61,060 nucleotides of DNA, taken from contig NZ_LNYB01000049.1 of NCBI RefSeq assembly GCF_001467625.1, positions 1-61,060 of the forward strand, in the 5' to 3' direction. Source of the stretch: Legionella feeleii. GTDB taxonomy: Bacteria > Pseudomonadota > Gammaproteobacteria > Legionellales > Legionellaceae. This document shows positions 45,646 to 55,370 of the stretch, piece after piece (within the stretch, counting starts at the first letter, position 1; each line of letters begins with the position of its first letter). The notes beneath the pieces were generated by a model, which saw nothing but the letters and a program-made list of their open reading frames with translations, was not told the DNA's origin and did no database searches. A program made the position numbers and the translations under genes.

Positions 45646-46494
45646 ATGAATTATGAACGTCAATTAAACAGGGTAATCGAGTTTATCGGGAAGCATCTTG
45701 ACGAAAAACTCACTTTAAACCAGTTGAGTGATATTGCCTGCTTTTCAAAATATCATTTTCATCGCTTATTTACTGCTTATACGGGTTTATCGTTACAACA
45801 ATATGTTCGTTGGCTGCGTTTGAAAAGGGCCGCCCACCAGTTAATTGTTAACAAAGATAAATCAATAATTGAAATTGCAATCAATGCGGGTTTTGAATCC
45901 CATGAATCTTTTACACGAGCATTTAAACAAGCTTGCCATCTTAATCCAAGTGAGTTTAGAGCCCAGTCAAGCTGGCAAGTGTGGGAGCAACAGCCGTATT
46001 GTTTGCCTAAACAAGGTGAAATGACAATGCATGTAAGTATCAAAAACATGGCGGCAAGGCGTTTGGCGGTGTTAGAACATCGTGGTGATCCGCAAAAAGT
46101 AGGGGATAGCGTTAATCGATTAATCAACTGGGCTAAAGCGCAAACGATTAACCTGAAACCCAAAGCAGGGGAAGCGTTTGGGTTTGCCTATGATGATCCG
46201 CAAACAACACCTGCTGCAGAGTTTCGTTTTGATCTTGGTATTACCGTACCTGAGCAATTGAAACTTGAAGGGGAGGTTATAGAAAAACGATTGCCAGCGG
46301 GTCGTTATGCAGTAGCTGTACACAAGGGTTCGCGCAATACTATTGGTGACACAGTGTATGGATTATATCGTGATTGGTTACCGGAATCCGGTGAAGAGCT
46401 GGGAAATTTGCCTTGTATTTTTTGTTATTATAATTTTGATCACGAGGTGGCTGAAACAGAATTAATGACAGAGTGCTGGTTGTTGTTAAAGTAA
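45646..46494 (+). CDS. AraC family regulator with GyrI-like ligand domain
   Basis: This is a 282-residue transcription factor of the Rob/SbmC-related type. Residues 1-110 form the two AraC helix-turn-helix motifs (LTLNQLSDIACFSKYHFHRL; SIIEIAINAGFESHESFTRA). Residues about 125-282 form a GyrI-like small-molecule-binding domain (MHVSIKNMAARRLAVLEHRG; ending VAETELMTECWLLL). Such proteins sense drugs or other amphiphiles and control efflux or detoxification genes. No obvious target gene lies directly beside it. Confidence 0.9.
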   Translation: MNYERQLNRVIEFIGKHLDEKLTLNQLSDIACFSKYHFHRLFTAYTGLSLQQYVRWLRLKRAAHQLIVNKDKSIIEIAINAGFESHESFTRAFKQACHLNPSEFRAQSSWQVWEQQPYCLPKQGEMTMHVSIKNMAARRLAVLEHRGDPQKVGDSVNRLINWAKAQTINLKPKAGEAFGFAYDDPQTTPAAEFRFDLGITVPEQLKLEGEVIEKRLPAGRYAVAVHKGSRNTIGDTVYGLYRDWLPESGEELGNLPCIFCYYNFDHEVAETELMTECWLLLK

Positions 46495-46650
46495 TCGATA
46501 GTTTGGGTGCGGTGGGCGGAATACAGGTTTTCCTCAAATTAAACTGCGTAATCGTTTGGACAGCAACCACCCAATTAGAAACTGGTTTCTGCAAACAAAT
46601 ATGGTACTATGCGAAAATTTTTAACATCACGCAAAGGCGGGAGTGAATGT

Positions 46651-46935
46651 ATGTTTGATTTTTTCAGTTTTAAAAATAACAATAACAGGGCGATAAAATC
46701 AGCAGCCCAAGGTGCTGTTATTGGATTAATAGCCGCTACAACCAAAGCGTTGGATTTAGAGGTTTGTTCCAAGGAGTTTGGCGGTTTATTAGTCGGTGTA
46801 ATTGCCCTTGGTTTATTAATCGAGTACGCATTACCTTCTAATCCCCCAGTACATAAAGCACACAACCCAGGTACTGATGGAGAAAATAATGGGTTTTATT
46901 TGCTTGAAGACAGCTCAGCAGGTTTGAAAATCTAG
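46651..46935 (+). CDS. small membrane protein, unassigned
   Basis: This is a 94-residue protein starting MFDFFSFKNNNN at 46651, with GGGAG 8 bases upstream; the frame extends to 46609 without a better start. Two hydrophobic helices follow (AAQGAVIGLIAATTKA and FGGLLVGVIALGLLIEYAL), then a polar tail. No family is recognised. A strong terminator follows the stop. Confidence 0.6.
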   Translation: MFDFFSFKNNNNRAIKSAAQGAVIGLIAATTKALDLEVCSKEFGGLLVGVIALGLLIEYALPSNPPVHKAHNPGTDGENNGFYLLEDSSAGLKI

Positions 46936-46944
46936 AGTTGTGCA

Positions 46945-46980
46945 GCCTTGATTCCGCATTGGACATCAAGGCTTCTTTTT
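46945..46980 (+). terminator. Rho-independent terminator
   Basis: GCCTTGAT and ATCAAGGC form an 8-base stem around a 12-base loop, followed directly by TTCTTTTT. It ends the small membrane-protein transcript. Confidence 0.85.
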
Positions 46981-47031
46981 AAAAGGGGCACGTCCTCTAG
47001 AGCATCCTGCCATTAATAGGAAGGACTGAAC

Positions 47032-48099
47032 CTAAACTTCAAACACAACGCTATTTTGACCATTGACCTGGTTATGAAGCGCTTTAACCAATTCACTGAC
47101 AGTCGAAATTTTCTTACCGCATAATGCATTTGCTGCCCCGCTTTTGACAAAGCGTCTTATTGTACTCCCAAGCTCCCCCTGACGTAGAGTTGCTAGATGA
47201 GGCAGCAGATCGGTTTCTTCATTGTCCAGTGCCTTCTGTACAGCAGCAATGGCGGTTTCTTCTTGAGCGGGAGATAGGGCCTTATGGAAAAACGCAGACC
47301 AGCTAAATGATGAGGACTGCCGGCTATTGTTTTGTTTCGCATCACAATAGCTTGCTAATAACTGTCTTAAACGATGGTTACCTATCAGTGAAGCAAACGA
47401 TTCCTGGTAAAACGAAGCAGGAAGCTCGCAGGCATTTTGCTTGTCTCTATTTAAAACAGCGAATAGTTGGCATTTGTATTTCTCATTCGCTTTTTCAACC
47501 GCGTTGATATTGTCATTGGCGTCATCGACAAAAATGATACGGTTCACCCATTCTGGCTTATGTTTTATAAATAAGTCATACATGTGGCCCTTTTCAGTCA
47601 GGTATTCATCGTTAGCCTTCTTGACTAGCCCCAGAACACTATTCGCTGCCTGGCTATGTGCTGTGATGCCAGCCATACTTTCAGGATTGTTCAAGGCTAG
47701 TGCAAAAGCAACCCCTGGTTGAGACTCAATCGCAAAATTAATGGCACTATATTGATCTTGCTCTAACAGTGTTTTTGTTAAACTATTATCAGGACGTTTA
47801 AAATGGCTTAGGAAGCCCTTCATTAACTCCTGATCCAAATGCCAAAAGATATCGCTGGGAGTAATAACTCCATGCACTTTAAATCCTTTGCTTTCCATAT
47901 GGTTTGCAAGTGTTTGCCGTTCCATAACACCCTCTGCATTAATGGTCATGGAGGTGAACAAATAAATATCACGAACGCCTGCCTCAAGGAGGGCATCGAG
48001 TAAATCATCATTATAAGTTGTGTTTGGAGCAGCACCGAAAAGTACGGTGTTATCTACGTCCAATAATGCAATATCGCGCTTATTAGTAGAACCAGGCAT
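47032..48099 (-). CDS. HAD-superfamily orphan, possible phosphatase
   Basis: This is a 355-residue protein with a HAD core in its first 230 residues. Motif I is ALLDVDNTVLF (the DxDxT form used by phosphatases), motif II is YLFTSM (Ser/Thr), and motif IV is IIFVDDANDNINAV. A cap-like insert lies between about 60 and 180. The C-terminal 120 residues are helical and unassigned (ASYCDAKQNNSRQ; LPHLATLRQGEL). GGAG precedes the ATG. Similar stand-alone HAD proteins occur among Legionella effectors (for example Ceg4), but this is only a parallel. Confidence 0.7.
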   Translation of the reverse strand: MPGSTNKRDIALLDVDNTVLFGAAPNTTYNDDLLDALLEAGVRDIYLFTSMTINAEGVMERQTLANHMESKGFKVHGVITPSDIFWHLDQELMKGFLSHFKRPDNSLTKTLLEQDQYSAINFAIESQPGVAFALALNNPESMAGITAHSQAANSVLGLVKKANDEYLTEKGHMYDLFIKHKPEWVNRIIFVDDANDNINAVEKANEKYKCQLFAVLNRDKQNACELPASFYQESFASLIGNHRLRQLLASYCDAKQNNSRQSSSFSWSAFFHKALSPAQEETAIAAVQKALDNEETDLLPHLATLRQGELGSTIRRFVKSGAANALCGKKISTVSELVKALHNQVNGQNSVVFEV

Positions 48100-48425
48100 T
48101 GATTACTCCCCAAAATAACAGTGGCATCATGGTGATGGACGTCTTTTGTGGGCAATTGTAAGGCAGTCAGTATAAAGTGTGGATGGGTAAAATTACCCAT
48201 AGGGTTGATTCCCGCTAACCGAATCCTATAAAAAAGAGGCACCCCTGTTGCGGTATTGGAGTGTCTGGATTGCTGGACTAGCGGGCCTGCAGCAAATCGT
48301 TAATATTGTGAGGGAGTTGATTGAACGTGCTTAAGAGCTGGCGAGGTTAATGCCGAGCTTTATCCATGCTGTTAACCGGCATTTAGAATAAAGCTCGCGA
48401 TGGCTATCTAAAAAATAAATCTTAC
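48100..48425. other. gene-free gap with long inverted repeat
   Basis: The gap between the L,D-transpeptidase end and the HAD start has no confident gene. CGAGCTTTAT (48354-48363) and ATAAAGCTCG (48388-48397) are perfect 10-base arms, 24 bases apart, just downstream of the transpeptidase stop and possibly its terminator. A 40-codon plus-strand stretch (ending IVNIVRELIERA) lacks a start and may be a gene fragment. Confidence 0.4.
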
Positions 48426-48914
48426 TTAAATAATGAGAACCTTGGTTCCAGGATTCGTTTTTACCCAGTTCGCCACATATTCAATATAGTTATTTTTACC
48501 CACAGCAATGCATCCACGCGTTGCGCCTGGTAAGTGGCTTAACCAACCAAACAAACTGGCTGACTGGGTTGGTCCATGGATACCGACATCCCTGCCTGTA
48601 TAGCCTGCAGCCCTTTGCTTGGCAGTCGGATAGAGAATTGGAATAAAGACTTTAAATTGATTGGATTTTCTTGGATAAGCTAACCCATATAAACCAATAG
48701 GGGTTTTATTATCACCCGCTCGTTTTTTACCCACACCTTTGTATCCGAGAGCGACATCAAAGCTCTTAACGACAGAGCCGTGTTTACAGATCGTTAAAAG
48801 TCGCTTTGCAGTGTGGACATTGATCCCGTTTGGTAAAGGGCAAGTTGCAGTACCTGCGAATAAAGCGGCAGGAAAAAAAATAGCGAGTATTAAAGGAATT
48901 GCTTTTACTTTCAT
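48426..48914 (-). CDS. L,D-transpeptidase (YkuD family)
   Basis: This is a 162-residue periplasmic enzyme that makes 3-3 peptidoglycan crosslinks or attaches proteins to the wall. A signal peptide covers residues 1-20 (VKAIPLILAIFFPAALFAG). The catalytic motif is GIHGPTQSA with, downstream, PGATRGCIAVG: the His-to-Cys spacing and S/T-R-G-C form are standard. I use the ATG at 48914; the frame's limit at 48926 is a TTG. An inverted repeat (GGCAATATT / AATATTGCC, 48942-48966) lies upstream and may be regulatory. Confidence 0.9.
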   Translation of the reverse strand: MKVKAIPLILAIFFPAALFAGTATCPLPNGINVHTAKRLLTICKHGSVVKSFDVALGYKGVGKKRAGDNKTPIGLYGLAYPRKSNQFKVFIPILYPTAKQRAAGYTGRDVGIHGPTQSASLFGWLSHLPGATRGCIAVGKNNYIEYVANWVKTNPGTKVLII

Positions 48915-48988
48915 ATTAATAGACAAATATTATTGCAATTGGGCAATATTATTCCACAATATTGCCATTATGCATAGGGGTTGACAGG

Positions 48989-49190
48989 CTAAATTGGCTC
49001 TGCTAGGTGGTAATCATCTGTGCTAATCAGTATTGCATCTGTTTTAATCGTAGATAAATCAATATTATCTTGGCTTATAATTCCCCAGGTCAGATTTTTC
49101 CAATACAAAAATCTGGATAACTATTTATATCCGGAAGAAAAAATAAAACTGGTTGATCCCAACTACAAATAAGTGGTGGTGATGTGCTAA
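48989..49190 (-). pseudogene. degraded coding remnant downstream of the antiporter
   Basis: Two minus-strand frames read as protein-like segments that join only by a frameshift near 49100: one contains LICSWDQPVLFFLPDINSYP, the other DNIDLSTIKTDAILISTDDY and then a stop. Neither has a start. I do not know the parent gene. It may equally be chance open frame. Confidence 0.3.
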
Positions 49191-49202
49191 AAGATTGATA
49201 GT

Positions 49203-50906
49203 TTATTCTTTGCCAGCCTTCGTTGGATTGCTTTCTGATAGCGCCGCGATTATTTCAACCGCCCTGGTTGCCGCATCATAAAAGGGCTGTAAAACGACAT
49301 CAACTCCCCGTGCTTTTAATGATTTTATTTCCGAAGTATGGTGTGTCGTTACTGCGATATAACTAGAGATTTTGGCTTGTCTTATGGTTTCAGTCAAAAT
49401 GATTCTTGGATCTTGATAGGTTACCCCAAGCAAGTGTTGTGGAATCGTGCAAATAATCCATTTTGCTTGATTTAAAGGCAAGGAAGCCAGAAATTCAATA
49501 TCACAGGCGTCCCCATAGATTGCGTCATAGCCTTGAAACTCCCATTCCCTGATTTCGTCGGGATTAAAATCAACAGCCAGGACATTTAATTTTTTCGCAA
49601 TTAATAATTTTGCTATCGCTTTACCAAACCGTCCTAACCCAAAAATGACAATGTCATAGTTATTTTTATGGATTGAAGGAGGAATTTCTATATTTTCCCG
49701 GTAGGGATTGCTGCGTTCAAAAAAGGACAGGCCTGGTTCCAACCAACGATAAAGAGTTTGCGAATAAGTAATCATATAAACCGAAAGGGCAATGGTAATT
49801 AATCCCACCAGAGTGACTAACCCTAACGAGTCTGTTGAAACATGACCTAACGATACTCCCATGACCATAAACACCAACGAAAATTCACTGATTTGCGCGA
49901 CAGTCAATCCGGCTAAAAAAGCGGTGCGTTTGCGATACCCCATCGCACCCATAATTGCCAGCATGATGAGTGGATTTCCAACCAGGACAAATAAAGAGAA
50001 CAGGATTGCTGGCGCGGCCTGATGGCCAAGCTGGTTAAAACTCAGTTGTGAGCCCAATGCGATAAAGAAAAAAAGTAATAGGAAGTCACGCAAGGGAGAT
50101 AGTCTTGCGGCAATTGTGTCCCTGATCGGCGTCGAGGCCAATGAGATCCCTGCAATCAGTCCCCCCAGTTCTTTGCTAAAGCCAAAGTAACTACCCAAAG
50201 CGGCCATAAGTGCTGCCCAGGCTATGGCAAAAATAATTAATAACTCGGGGGAGTGGGCCATGCGGTTGACCAAAGGATTGGCCAGATAGCGGAGGAATAG
50301 ACCAACAAAGACAAAAAGTGTTATACCGTATAAAAAGACTTTGACGATATGTGTTGTCAGGCCAACCCCGCTGCCAATAGCAAGGGTGGATAAGGTTATC
50401 ATGGCTAAGACAACCACCAGATCTTGCACAATAAGACATCCCAGCGCGATACGGCCATGAAGGGAATCCACTTCATGTTTATCTGAAAGCAGTTTGACAA
50501 TGATGATGGTACTGGAAAATGTCAGCGCAACAGAGACATAGAGCGCTGTTACTGAATCCATGCCGAGACCTTTGGCGATAAAAAAACCAATCAGGGACGT
50601 AAACACGATTTGTCCAAGCCCTGTAGCCAGGGAAACCAGGCCTAAGGTTTTTATCAGGTGGAGATCCAGTTTCAGGCCGACAAGAAAAAGCAATACAGCA
50701 ATGCCTAATTCAGCCAATAATTCGATAGGGTCATGGGACTGTATAATCCCAAGAAAGGCAGGCCCCACCAGTATCCCTACTATGATGAACCCAACAATCG
50801 TTGGCTGTCGAAGCAGCAGACAGAAAAAACCTATGGTGGTTGCCAATATCAGGAGTGAAGTCAGCTCATAGAAAGGGGAGAGGTGTATTAATGACGAATC
50901 GATCAT
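49203..50906 (-). CDS. CPA2 cation:proton antiporter with TrkA-N domain (KefB/YbaL type)
   Basis: This is a 567-residue monovalent cation/proton antiporter. About twelve hydrophobic segments fill residues 1-385, including the family motifs PTIVGFIIVGILVGP and KELGGLIAGISLA. A cytoplasmic Rossmann domain begins at about 415 (YDIVIFGLGRFGKAIAKLL), the TrkA-N fold that binds NAD(H) or nucleotides and gates transport. There is no C-terminal TrkA-C domain, as in YbaL-like proteins. The ion (K+ or Na+) is not decidable. It is transcribed away from the FAD oxidase gene. Confidence 0.9.
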   Translation of the reverse strand: MIDSSLIHLSPFYELTSLLILATTIGFFCLLLRQPTIVGFIIVGILVGPAFLGIIQSHDPIELLAELGIAVLLFLVGLKLDLHLIKTLGLVSLATGLGQIVFTSLIGFFIAKGLGMDSVTALYVSVALTFSSTIIIVKLLSDKHEVDSLHGRIALGCLIVQDLVVVLAMITLSTLAIGSGVGLTTHIVKVFLYGITLFVFVGLFLRYLANPLVNRMAHSPELLIIFAIAWAALMAALGSYFGFSKELGGLIAGISLASTPIRDTIAARLSPLRDFLLLFFFIALGSQLSFNQLGHQAAPAILFSLFVLVGNPLIMLAIMGAMGYRKRTAFLAGLTVAQISEFSLVFMVMGVSLGHVSTDSLGLVTLVGLITIALSVYMITYSQTLYRWLEPGLSFFERSNPYRENIEIPPSIHKNNYDIVIFGLGRFGKAIAKLLIAKKLNVLAVDFNPDEIREWEFQGYDAIYGDACDIEFLASLPLNQAKWIICTIPQHLLGVTYQDPRIILTETIRQAKISSYIAVTTHHTSEIKSLKARGVDVVLQPFYDAATRAVEIIAALSESNPTKAGKE

Positions 50907-51049
50907 AGGACTCTACCACCATAAGGGACTTTAACTGGAGGTACAAAACCAGGTGGTTTTAATGCCAATTAAAGAGTGAACGCGTTAACTTAAAATAGCG
51001 CAATAATAACCGTGGCTGCAATACATCAAACCGGGCATTAGTCTTTCTA

Positions 51050-51064
51050 ATTCCAAATTGGAAT
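51050..51064. promoter_or_regulatory. 15-bp palindrome upstream of FAD oxidase
   Basis: ATTCCAA-A-TTGGAAT lies in the divergent gap between the antiporter and FAD oxidase genes, about 86 bases before the oxidase start. It could be an operator; the size also fits chance in AT-rich DNA. Confidence 0.3.
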
Positions 51065-51150
51065 CTTGCCTGGAAAACAATTCGCTTTAAATTAAGCGGT
51101 CATTTTGCTCAGATATTAACCATTTTAACCAATATTAAATGAGGTGCGAG

Positions 51151-52794
51151 ATGGCGTTTTCTCCAAAAGAGCGTGCTGTGTTACTGCGTTTTATTCACTT
51201 AAATAATCTGCAAGTTAAATCATCCACTGGATGGACAAATTATTCAAAATTTAGAAGAAATAAAAATGCCTTGGTATTAGATGTTAATGATACGGCATCA
51301 TTAAGCGCGGTTCTGAAGTTCATTACTGCTTTAAATAAAAAGAAAGATCCTGCACAACGGATCCTGGTAAGGCCTGCGGCTGGAGGGCGAGGAAAAAAAT
51401 ACAGTGAATCCTATTCAGTACACGGTGTAGAGGATGCCGACATTGTTATTCGTTTGGTAGGAAAAGAATTTACGGAAATTAAAGCCGTTGACAGGGAGCA
51501 TCAAGTCGTCACGATTGGCGCCAGTATGCAAGTGGGTGAAATCAATGAACAGCTCTATGAGCGATATAACCTGACTTTACCTACTTCTTCGTTAAATCCC
51601 TATATTTCGTTTATTGGTTTGGCAGCCAACAGTGGCATTGGCACCGGAAAAGACCAACCGGGTGTATCAGGTCTTATCAAATCCATGACCCTTTGTCTGC
51701 CTAATGGGGAAATTGTGACGATTGATGCCAGTCATCCTGATTTTGAGACAATTTGCTCGGGCCACCAGGGATTGTTCGGTTTTGTTTTAAGTGCCGAAAT
51801 TCAATGTACTGAAGCCAAAAAATTAGAATGCAGCAGAGAAGTTATGAGTGTCGCTCAATTAATCGAAGAGATTAAAGACGGGTTACTGGAACGTGATCCT
51901 TATACCAGTGTTTATCTTATGCCTACCTACCAACCGGATGAGTTGACTAATCGAACCTTTAAAAATGTCTGTGTATACCGTTGGCGTCCCGTAGAGAAGA
52001 CCGATTTGGATCGGAATGCCCGTACTCCCTTAACCCATGTGAAGCAAGAAATGGAAACCAGGATTTTCGACTCCCTGCATGTGAGCGAATTTCTGTGCCG
52101 ATATCCTTCCTGGATCCCATTTTTTGCGCAATATGTGGTGCTTCCCCTGGTGATCGGAAGCACCGGTGAAACCTCTGTTTCACGTTGGTATGACTCCGTT
52201 CATCATCAAACCGGCTATCCGCGTAATGTCGAGGATACTGGTTTGTTATTTGAAGTAAGCGCCGACCATCATGAGATAGTCGTTGCACTGGAAAAGGTAT
52301 TTACGACCTTACAGGAATACAACAAGAAAGGTTATTACCCCATTGTATCCGGGATGTATTTACGCTACCTGCAAGGGACGAACGGGGGCGTATCGATTAC
52401 CCGGCATCAGGCAGGGAAGCATGTTTGTTCTTTGGATATGGTATCTGACATTAACATACCTGGGCATGAGGCGTTTCAGAAAGAAATCACCGCATTTTTC
52501 CTGGAGGTACTTAAAGCGCGTGCTCATTTAGGAAAGTTCTTGCCCAGTGACTATCAATTAGATTGTGCCGATTATACTGATGCATTAATAAGATGGTTCA
52601 AGAAAAATAATTTAAATCTTGAAGAGAGCATGTTGCTTACCGCACATTATTGCAAGCTTTTACAGCTTCCGGAAATGATGCCTGTCCAGCCTGAATTTTC
52701 AATGACCCAGGCTACTTTTTTCCAGCCAGCAAGAAATTTTGTTGAGCTAAAAGGCAGATTTGACGATGGGGCTCGATATACCGCTGCCATGTAA
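51151..52794 (+). CDS. FAD-linked oxidase (FAD_binding_4/PCMH type)
   Basis: This is a 547-residue flavoprotein of the vanillyl-alcohol-oxidase superfamily. The PCMH FAD domain is seen in ILVRPAAGGRGKKYSES, EHQVVTIGASMQVGEIN, TSSLNPYISFIGLAANSGIG and SGLIKSMTLCLPNGEIVTI. The C-terminal half is substrate-binding and resembles sugar-lactone or D-lactate type oxidases only loosely. I use the ATG at 51151, with GAGG 6 bases upstream, over the ATG at 51139. The next gene, 172 bases on, is a large orphan on the same strand. Confidence 0.8.
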   Translation: MAFSPKERAVLLRFIHLNNLQVKSSTGWTNYSKFRRNKNALVLDVNDTASLSAVLKFITALNKKKDPAQRILVRPAAGGRGKKYSESYSVHGVEDADIVIRLVGKEFTEIKAVDREHQVVTIGASMQVGEINEQLYERYNLTLPTSSLNPYISFIGLAANSGIGTGKDQPGVSGLIKSMTLCLPNGEIVTIDASHPDFETICSGHQGLFGFVLSAEIQCTEAKKLECSREVMSVAQLIEEIKDGLLERDPYTSVYLMPTYQPDELTNRTFKNVCVYRWRPVEKTDLDRNARTPLTHVKQEMETRIFDSLHVSEFLCRYPSWIPFFAQYVVLPLVIGSTGETSVSRWYDSVHHQTGYPRNVEDTGLLFEVSADHHEIVVALEKVFTTLQEYNKKGYYPIVSGMYLRYLQGTNGGVSITRHQAGKHVCSLDMVSDINIPGHEAFQKEITAFFLEVLKARAHLGKFLPSDYQLDCADYTDALIRWFKKNNLNLEESMLLTAHYCKLLQLPEMMPVQPEFSMTQATFFQPARNFVELKGRFDDGARYTAAM

Positions 52795-52966
52795 TTTAGA
52801 GCAAACAAGCTAATCTATGGGGGGCGATTGCAGGGCCTCCCCAATATCGTTCTTCAATAGCTCAACGCTGCCTCTTTTTTGGAAATATAATAACCAATTT
52901 GGTGTTAATATGGCCTTAATAATCATGATATATACTGCACGCATTTTTTTAGATATAGTGATTATT

Positions 52967-55162
52967 ATGCAATCTAAGACGACTATTTATGAACAAATCA
53001 AGCAAGACAAAAAATCTTATCCCGGGATTACTTTGTCTTATCAAGGTGCCCAGTATGGAGAAGGTAACTTTGATGAAAAAGGATACATTGATTTTAATTC
53101 AGAGTTAAGCCCACTCGAAGCGTTTACTGAACGCTTCAAAAATATTGGCGCGTTAGTCATTCGATTTCATTTAGGACAGGGGCAACGTGCTGGATTATTA
53201 CAGCAAGTTGCAAAATTTGATTACTCGAGCAACCCTGTAGAACGACCTGCACATGGCAATGATGAGGTTGATATGTTCTTCGATGGGTCTGACGCCATGA
53301 GCCCAAAAGCGGTTGGCCAATCCTTAGAGTTTACAAGTCATTTATCATTAGGCCGTTCAAAATTATTAAACGAAAGGGCACAGCCTCTGGTTCATGTGAA
53401 TAGACAAACGACCTATGGCGAGCAAGGGCTATGGGATATTATTCACGCTCCCGTATGGAATGTTGGCCGAAATATGCGCTATGAACTGACCAAACAAGGG
53501 TTCACTTATCTAGCTTGCCCTTCTTCTCTTAGTCCCAGTGAGCGAGAAGCGATCGACAAAGCGTTACGGGAATCAGGGAAACCGGTTGCAGAAGTATTTT
53601 CCGAATTTAGTTTGACGCCTGAAGTTGCGCAGATAAGCAAGCTCGGCTTTTATATGGATGACAGGCAGGAATATACCCGGGAATCTAACGGACTGGCCAT
53701 TTCTACCCCTGAACATGAAAATTTTGCTCCCTTAGGTTGGATTATCCATGCCGAAACAGGGGAGGTATTGCCACAAGAAATAACAGAAGACATCATTCGC
53801 GTGACAGCCATTTCAGAAGGGGGGTTTTATGAAAAACGCCCGGCACAGCAAAAAATTTTACAAGCAGGTAACCTGGTTAATAGCAGTGGTTTAGGTTTGT
53901 TTATTCAAAACCAGGCTTTTAATGCGATGTATGTCATTTTTGATTACTTACAAAAATACAATTTTGATCCACGACCATTGCTCAGCACTTCCTTGGCCGT
54001 CGCTTACAGTCGGATGCAAAAAGCCATACAAGACGATCCCTCCTGTGTGGATGATTTTCTGGTAGGTGCTTTGCAGGATGAAATGGTGCAACCGTTGCGT
54101 GTGAGTCAGCCGCGAAGCAAGCGAACAGTCTTACCTATCAGGTTTACGAATAATTTTGCGGTGACTTATAACAATTTAAAGGCAATTGCCTATGCTTTTG
54201 ATATGAAAGACAGTACAGACCAGCCTATCTTTCGAGCCTTTGATGATAGTGTGATTATCCAGAGCCATCGTGATTTCATTGATGCTGAAGTCAATGGTTA
54301 TTTAGTTAGCCCTTCTTTTAATACTGGCAGCCATGTCGCAACCGTGTTGTCTACTGCGATGTTAGTTGCAGAAGAAATGATTGTAGAACAATTATTGCCT
54401 GAAGCCTTTTCTCAAAAAGGAAAGAGTGATTTATATGATCTTTTATCGAGCGTTTTGGATCAGGATTCTGCGCAAAGAATAATCGAGGAATTAGCTGTTG
54501 TCACAGAAAACTTCCCTAAAGACCGTGATGAGCGAGTTATTACTGGCACTCAGTTTGATTATTGCGGACCTGTGTTACAGATTTTACGCAAAGAACTGGG
54601 TTTGGATAAACTACCGGCGTTAATTTGTCATCTTGCAAAACCTGGCGTTAGCACCGAAGAAGCCATGTCTTATTTAACGACCCAAGAAGCGGAGCAATTA
54701 ACGCATGGGTTAAGAATTTTGTACGGAATTGGTTTAAAACTACAGGAATACCCCTTAACCACCGCTCAATCAGAAGGGTCAAAGGGAATCAATGCAGGGC
54801 TTCAACCTTTAATTGCCCACTTGGATCCGCAATTGGCAAAATCGTTGCGAATTCCTATGGATACGATTGTGAGGGCTGAAGTAAAGCCTGTTGATAAAGA
54901 AAAAGTAAGAACCAGAATATCAACGCAAGCTATTAGCAAATGTCCTTTCTTTGCCCGCAAACCGTCCCGTTCTGAAGAAGAGATGGGAGTTCAAAGAACC
55001 ATCACTTCTGAACCACCAGTTCAGGAAGAGGAAATCAGGACTGAGCCAACCTATCAACCTTCATTTTTTACCAAGTTATGGAATCATAAGAAAGAAATTG
55101 GAGTTGTTGTGGTTGGGGCAGTTGGCTTTGCAGCTGGCCTTATCATTAAATCCCAATATTAA
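52967..55162 (+). CDS. large orphan with C-terminal tail anchor
   Basis: This is a 731-residue protein of no recognised family, starting MQSKTTIYEQIKQ. The frame opens to 52817, but the extra part lacks a ribosome site; the chosen ATG has none either, so the start is uncertain. The body is soluble and mixed alpha/beta (for example GDNEVDMFFDGSD-like acidic turns, GLGLFIQNQAFNAMYVIFDYL). A single hydrophobic helix (IGVVVVGAVGFAAGLII) ends 4 residues before the C-terminus, the layout of tail-anchored proteins. A terminator follows. A Dot/Icm-type effector inserted into host membranes is one possibility; a bacterial membrane protein is another. Confidence 0.6.
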   Translation: MQSKTTIYEQIKQDKKSYPGITLSYQGAQYGEGNFDEKGYIDFNSELSPLEAFTERFKNIGALVIRFHLGQGQRAGLLQQVAKFDYSSNPVERPAHGNDEVDMFFDGSDAMSPKAVGQSLEFTSHLSLGRSKLLNERAQPLVHVNRQTTYGEQGLWDIIHAPVWNVGRNMRYELTKQGFTYLACPSSLSPSEREAIDKALRESGKPVAEVFSEFSLTPEVAQISKLGFYMDDRQEYTRESNGLAISTPEHENFAPLGWIIHAETGEVLPQEITEDIIRVTAISEGGFYEKRPAQQKILQAGNLVNSSGLGLFIQNQAFNAMYVIFDYLQKYNFDPRPLLSTSLAVAYSRMQKAIQDDPSCVDDFLVGALQDEMVQPLRVSQPRSKRTVLPIRFTNNFAVTYNNLKAIAYAFDMKDSTDQPIFRAFDDSVIIQSHRDFIDAEVNGYLVSPSFNTGSHVATVLSTAMLVAEEMIVEQLLPEAFSQKGKSDLYDLLSSVLDQDSAQRIIEELAVVTENFPKDRDERVITGTQFDYCGPVLQILRKELGLDKLPALICHLAKPGVSTEEAMSYLTTQEAEQLTHGLRILYGIGLKLQEYPLTTAQSEGSKGINAGLQPLIAHLDPQLAKSLRIPMDTIVRAEVKPVDKEKVRTRISTQAISKCPFFARKPSRSEEEMGVQRTITSEPPVQEEEIRTEPTYQPSFFTKLWNHKKEIGVVVVGAVGFAAGLIIKSQY

Positions 55163-55171
55163 TCACTAAAA

Positions 55172-55207
55172 CAAGATAATAAGGTTCTCTATAACCTTAT
55201 TATCTTG
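55172..55207 (+). terminator. strong hairpin terminator
   Basis: Perfect 15-base arms (CAAGATAATAAGGTT / AACCTTATTATCTTG) around a 6-base loop begin 10 bases after the large orphan's stop and are followed by CTTCTCTTAT. Confidence 0.8.
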
Positions 55208-55370
55208 CTTCTCTTATGGATCAGCTTTAGAAACAATTCTCACAGTATATTCAGTGGAAATTATTTTTGCAGAAAAATTGTAACCCATCATTTTTCGTGG
55301 TGCAGGCCACACTTTATTATAATACCATGATTTGATTATTACTTTCCTGTTTAATCAACGAAGGATTTCC

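Noticed and set aside
48054-48242. 62-codon minus-strand frame over the HAD gene start
   Set aside because: It overlaps the well-supported HAD start in another frame and has no ribosome site.
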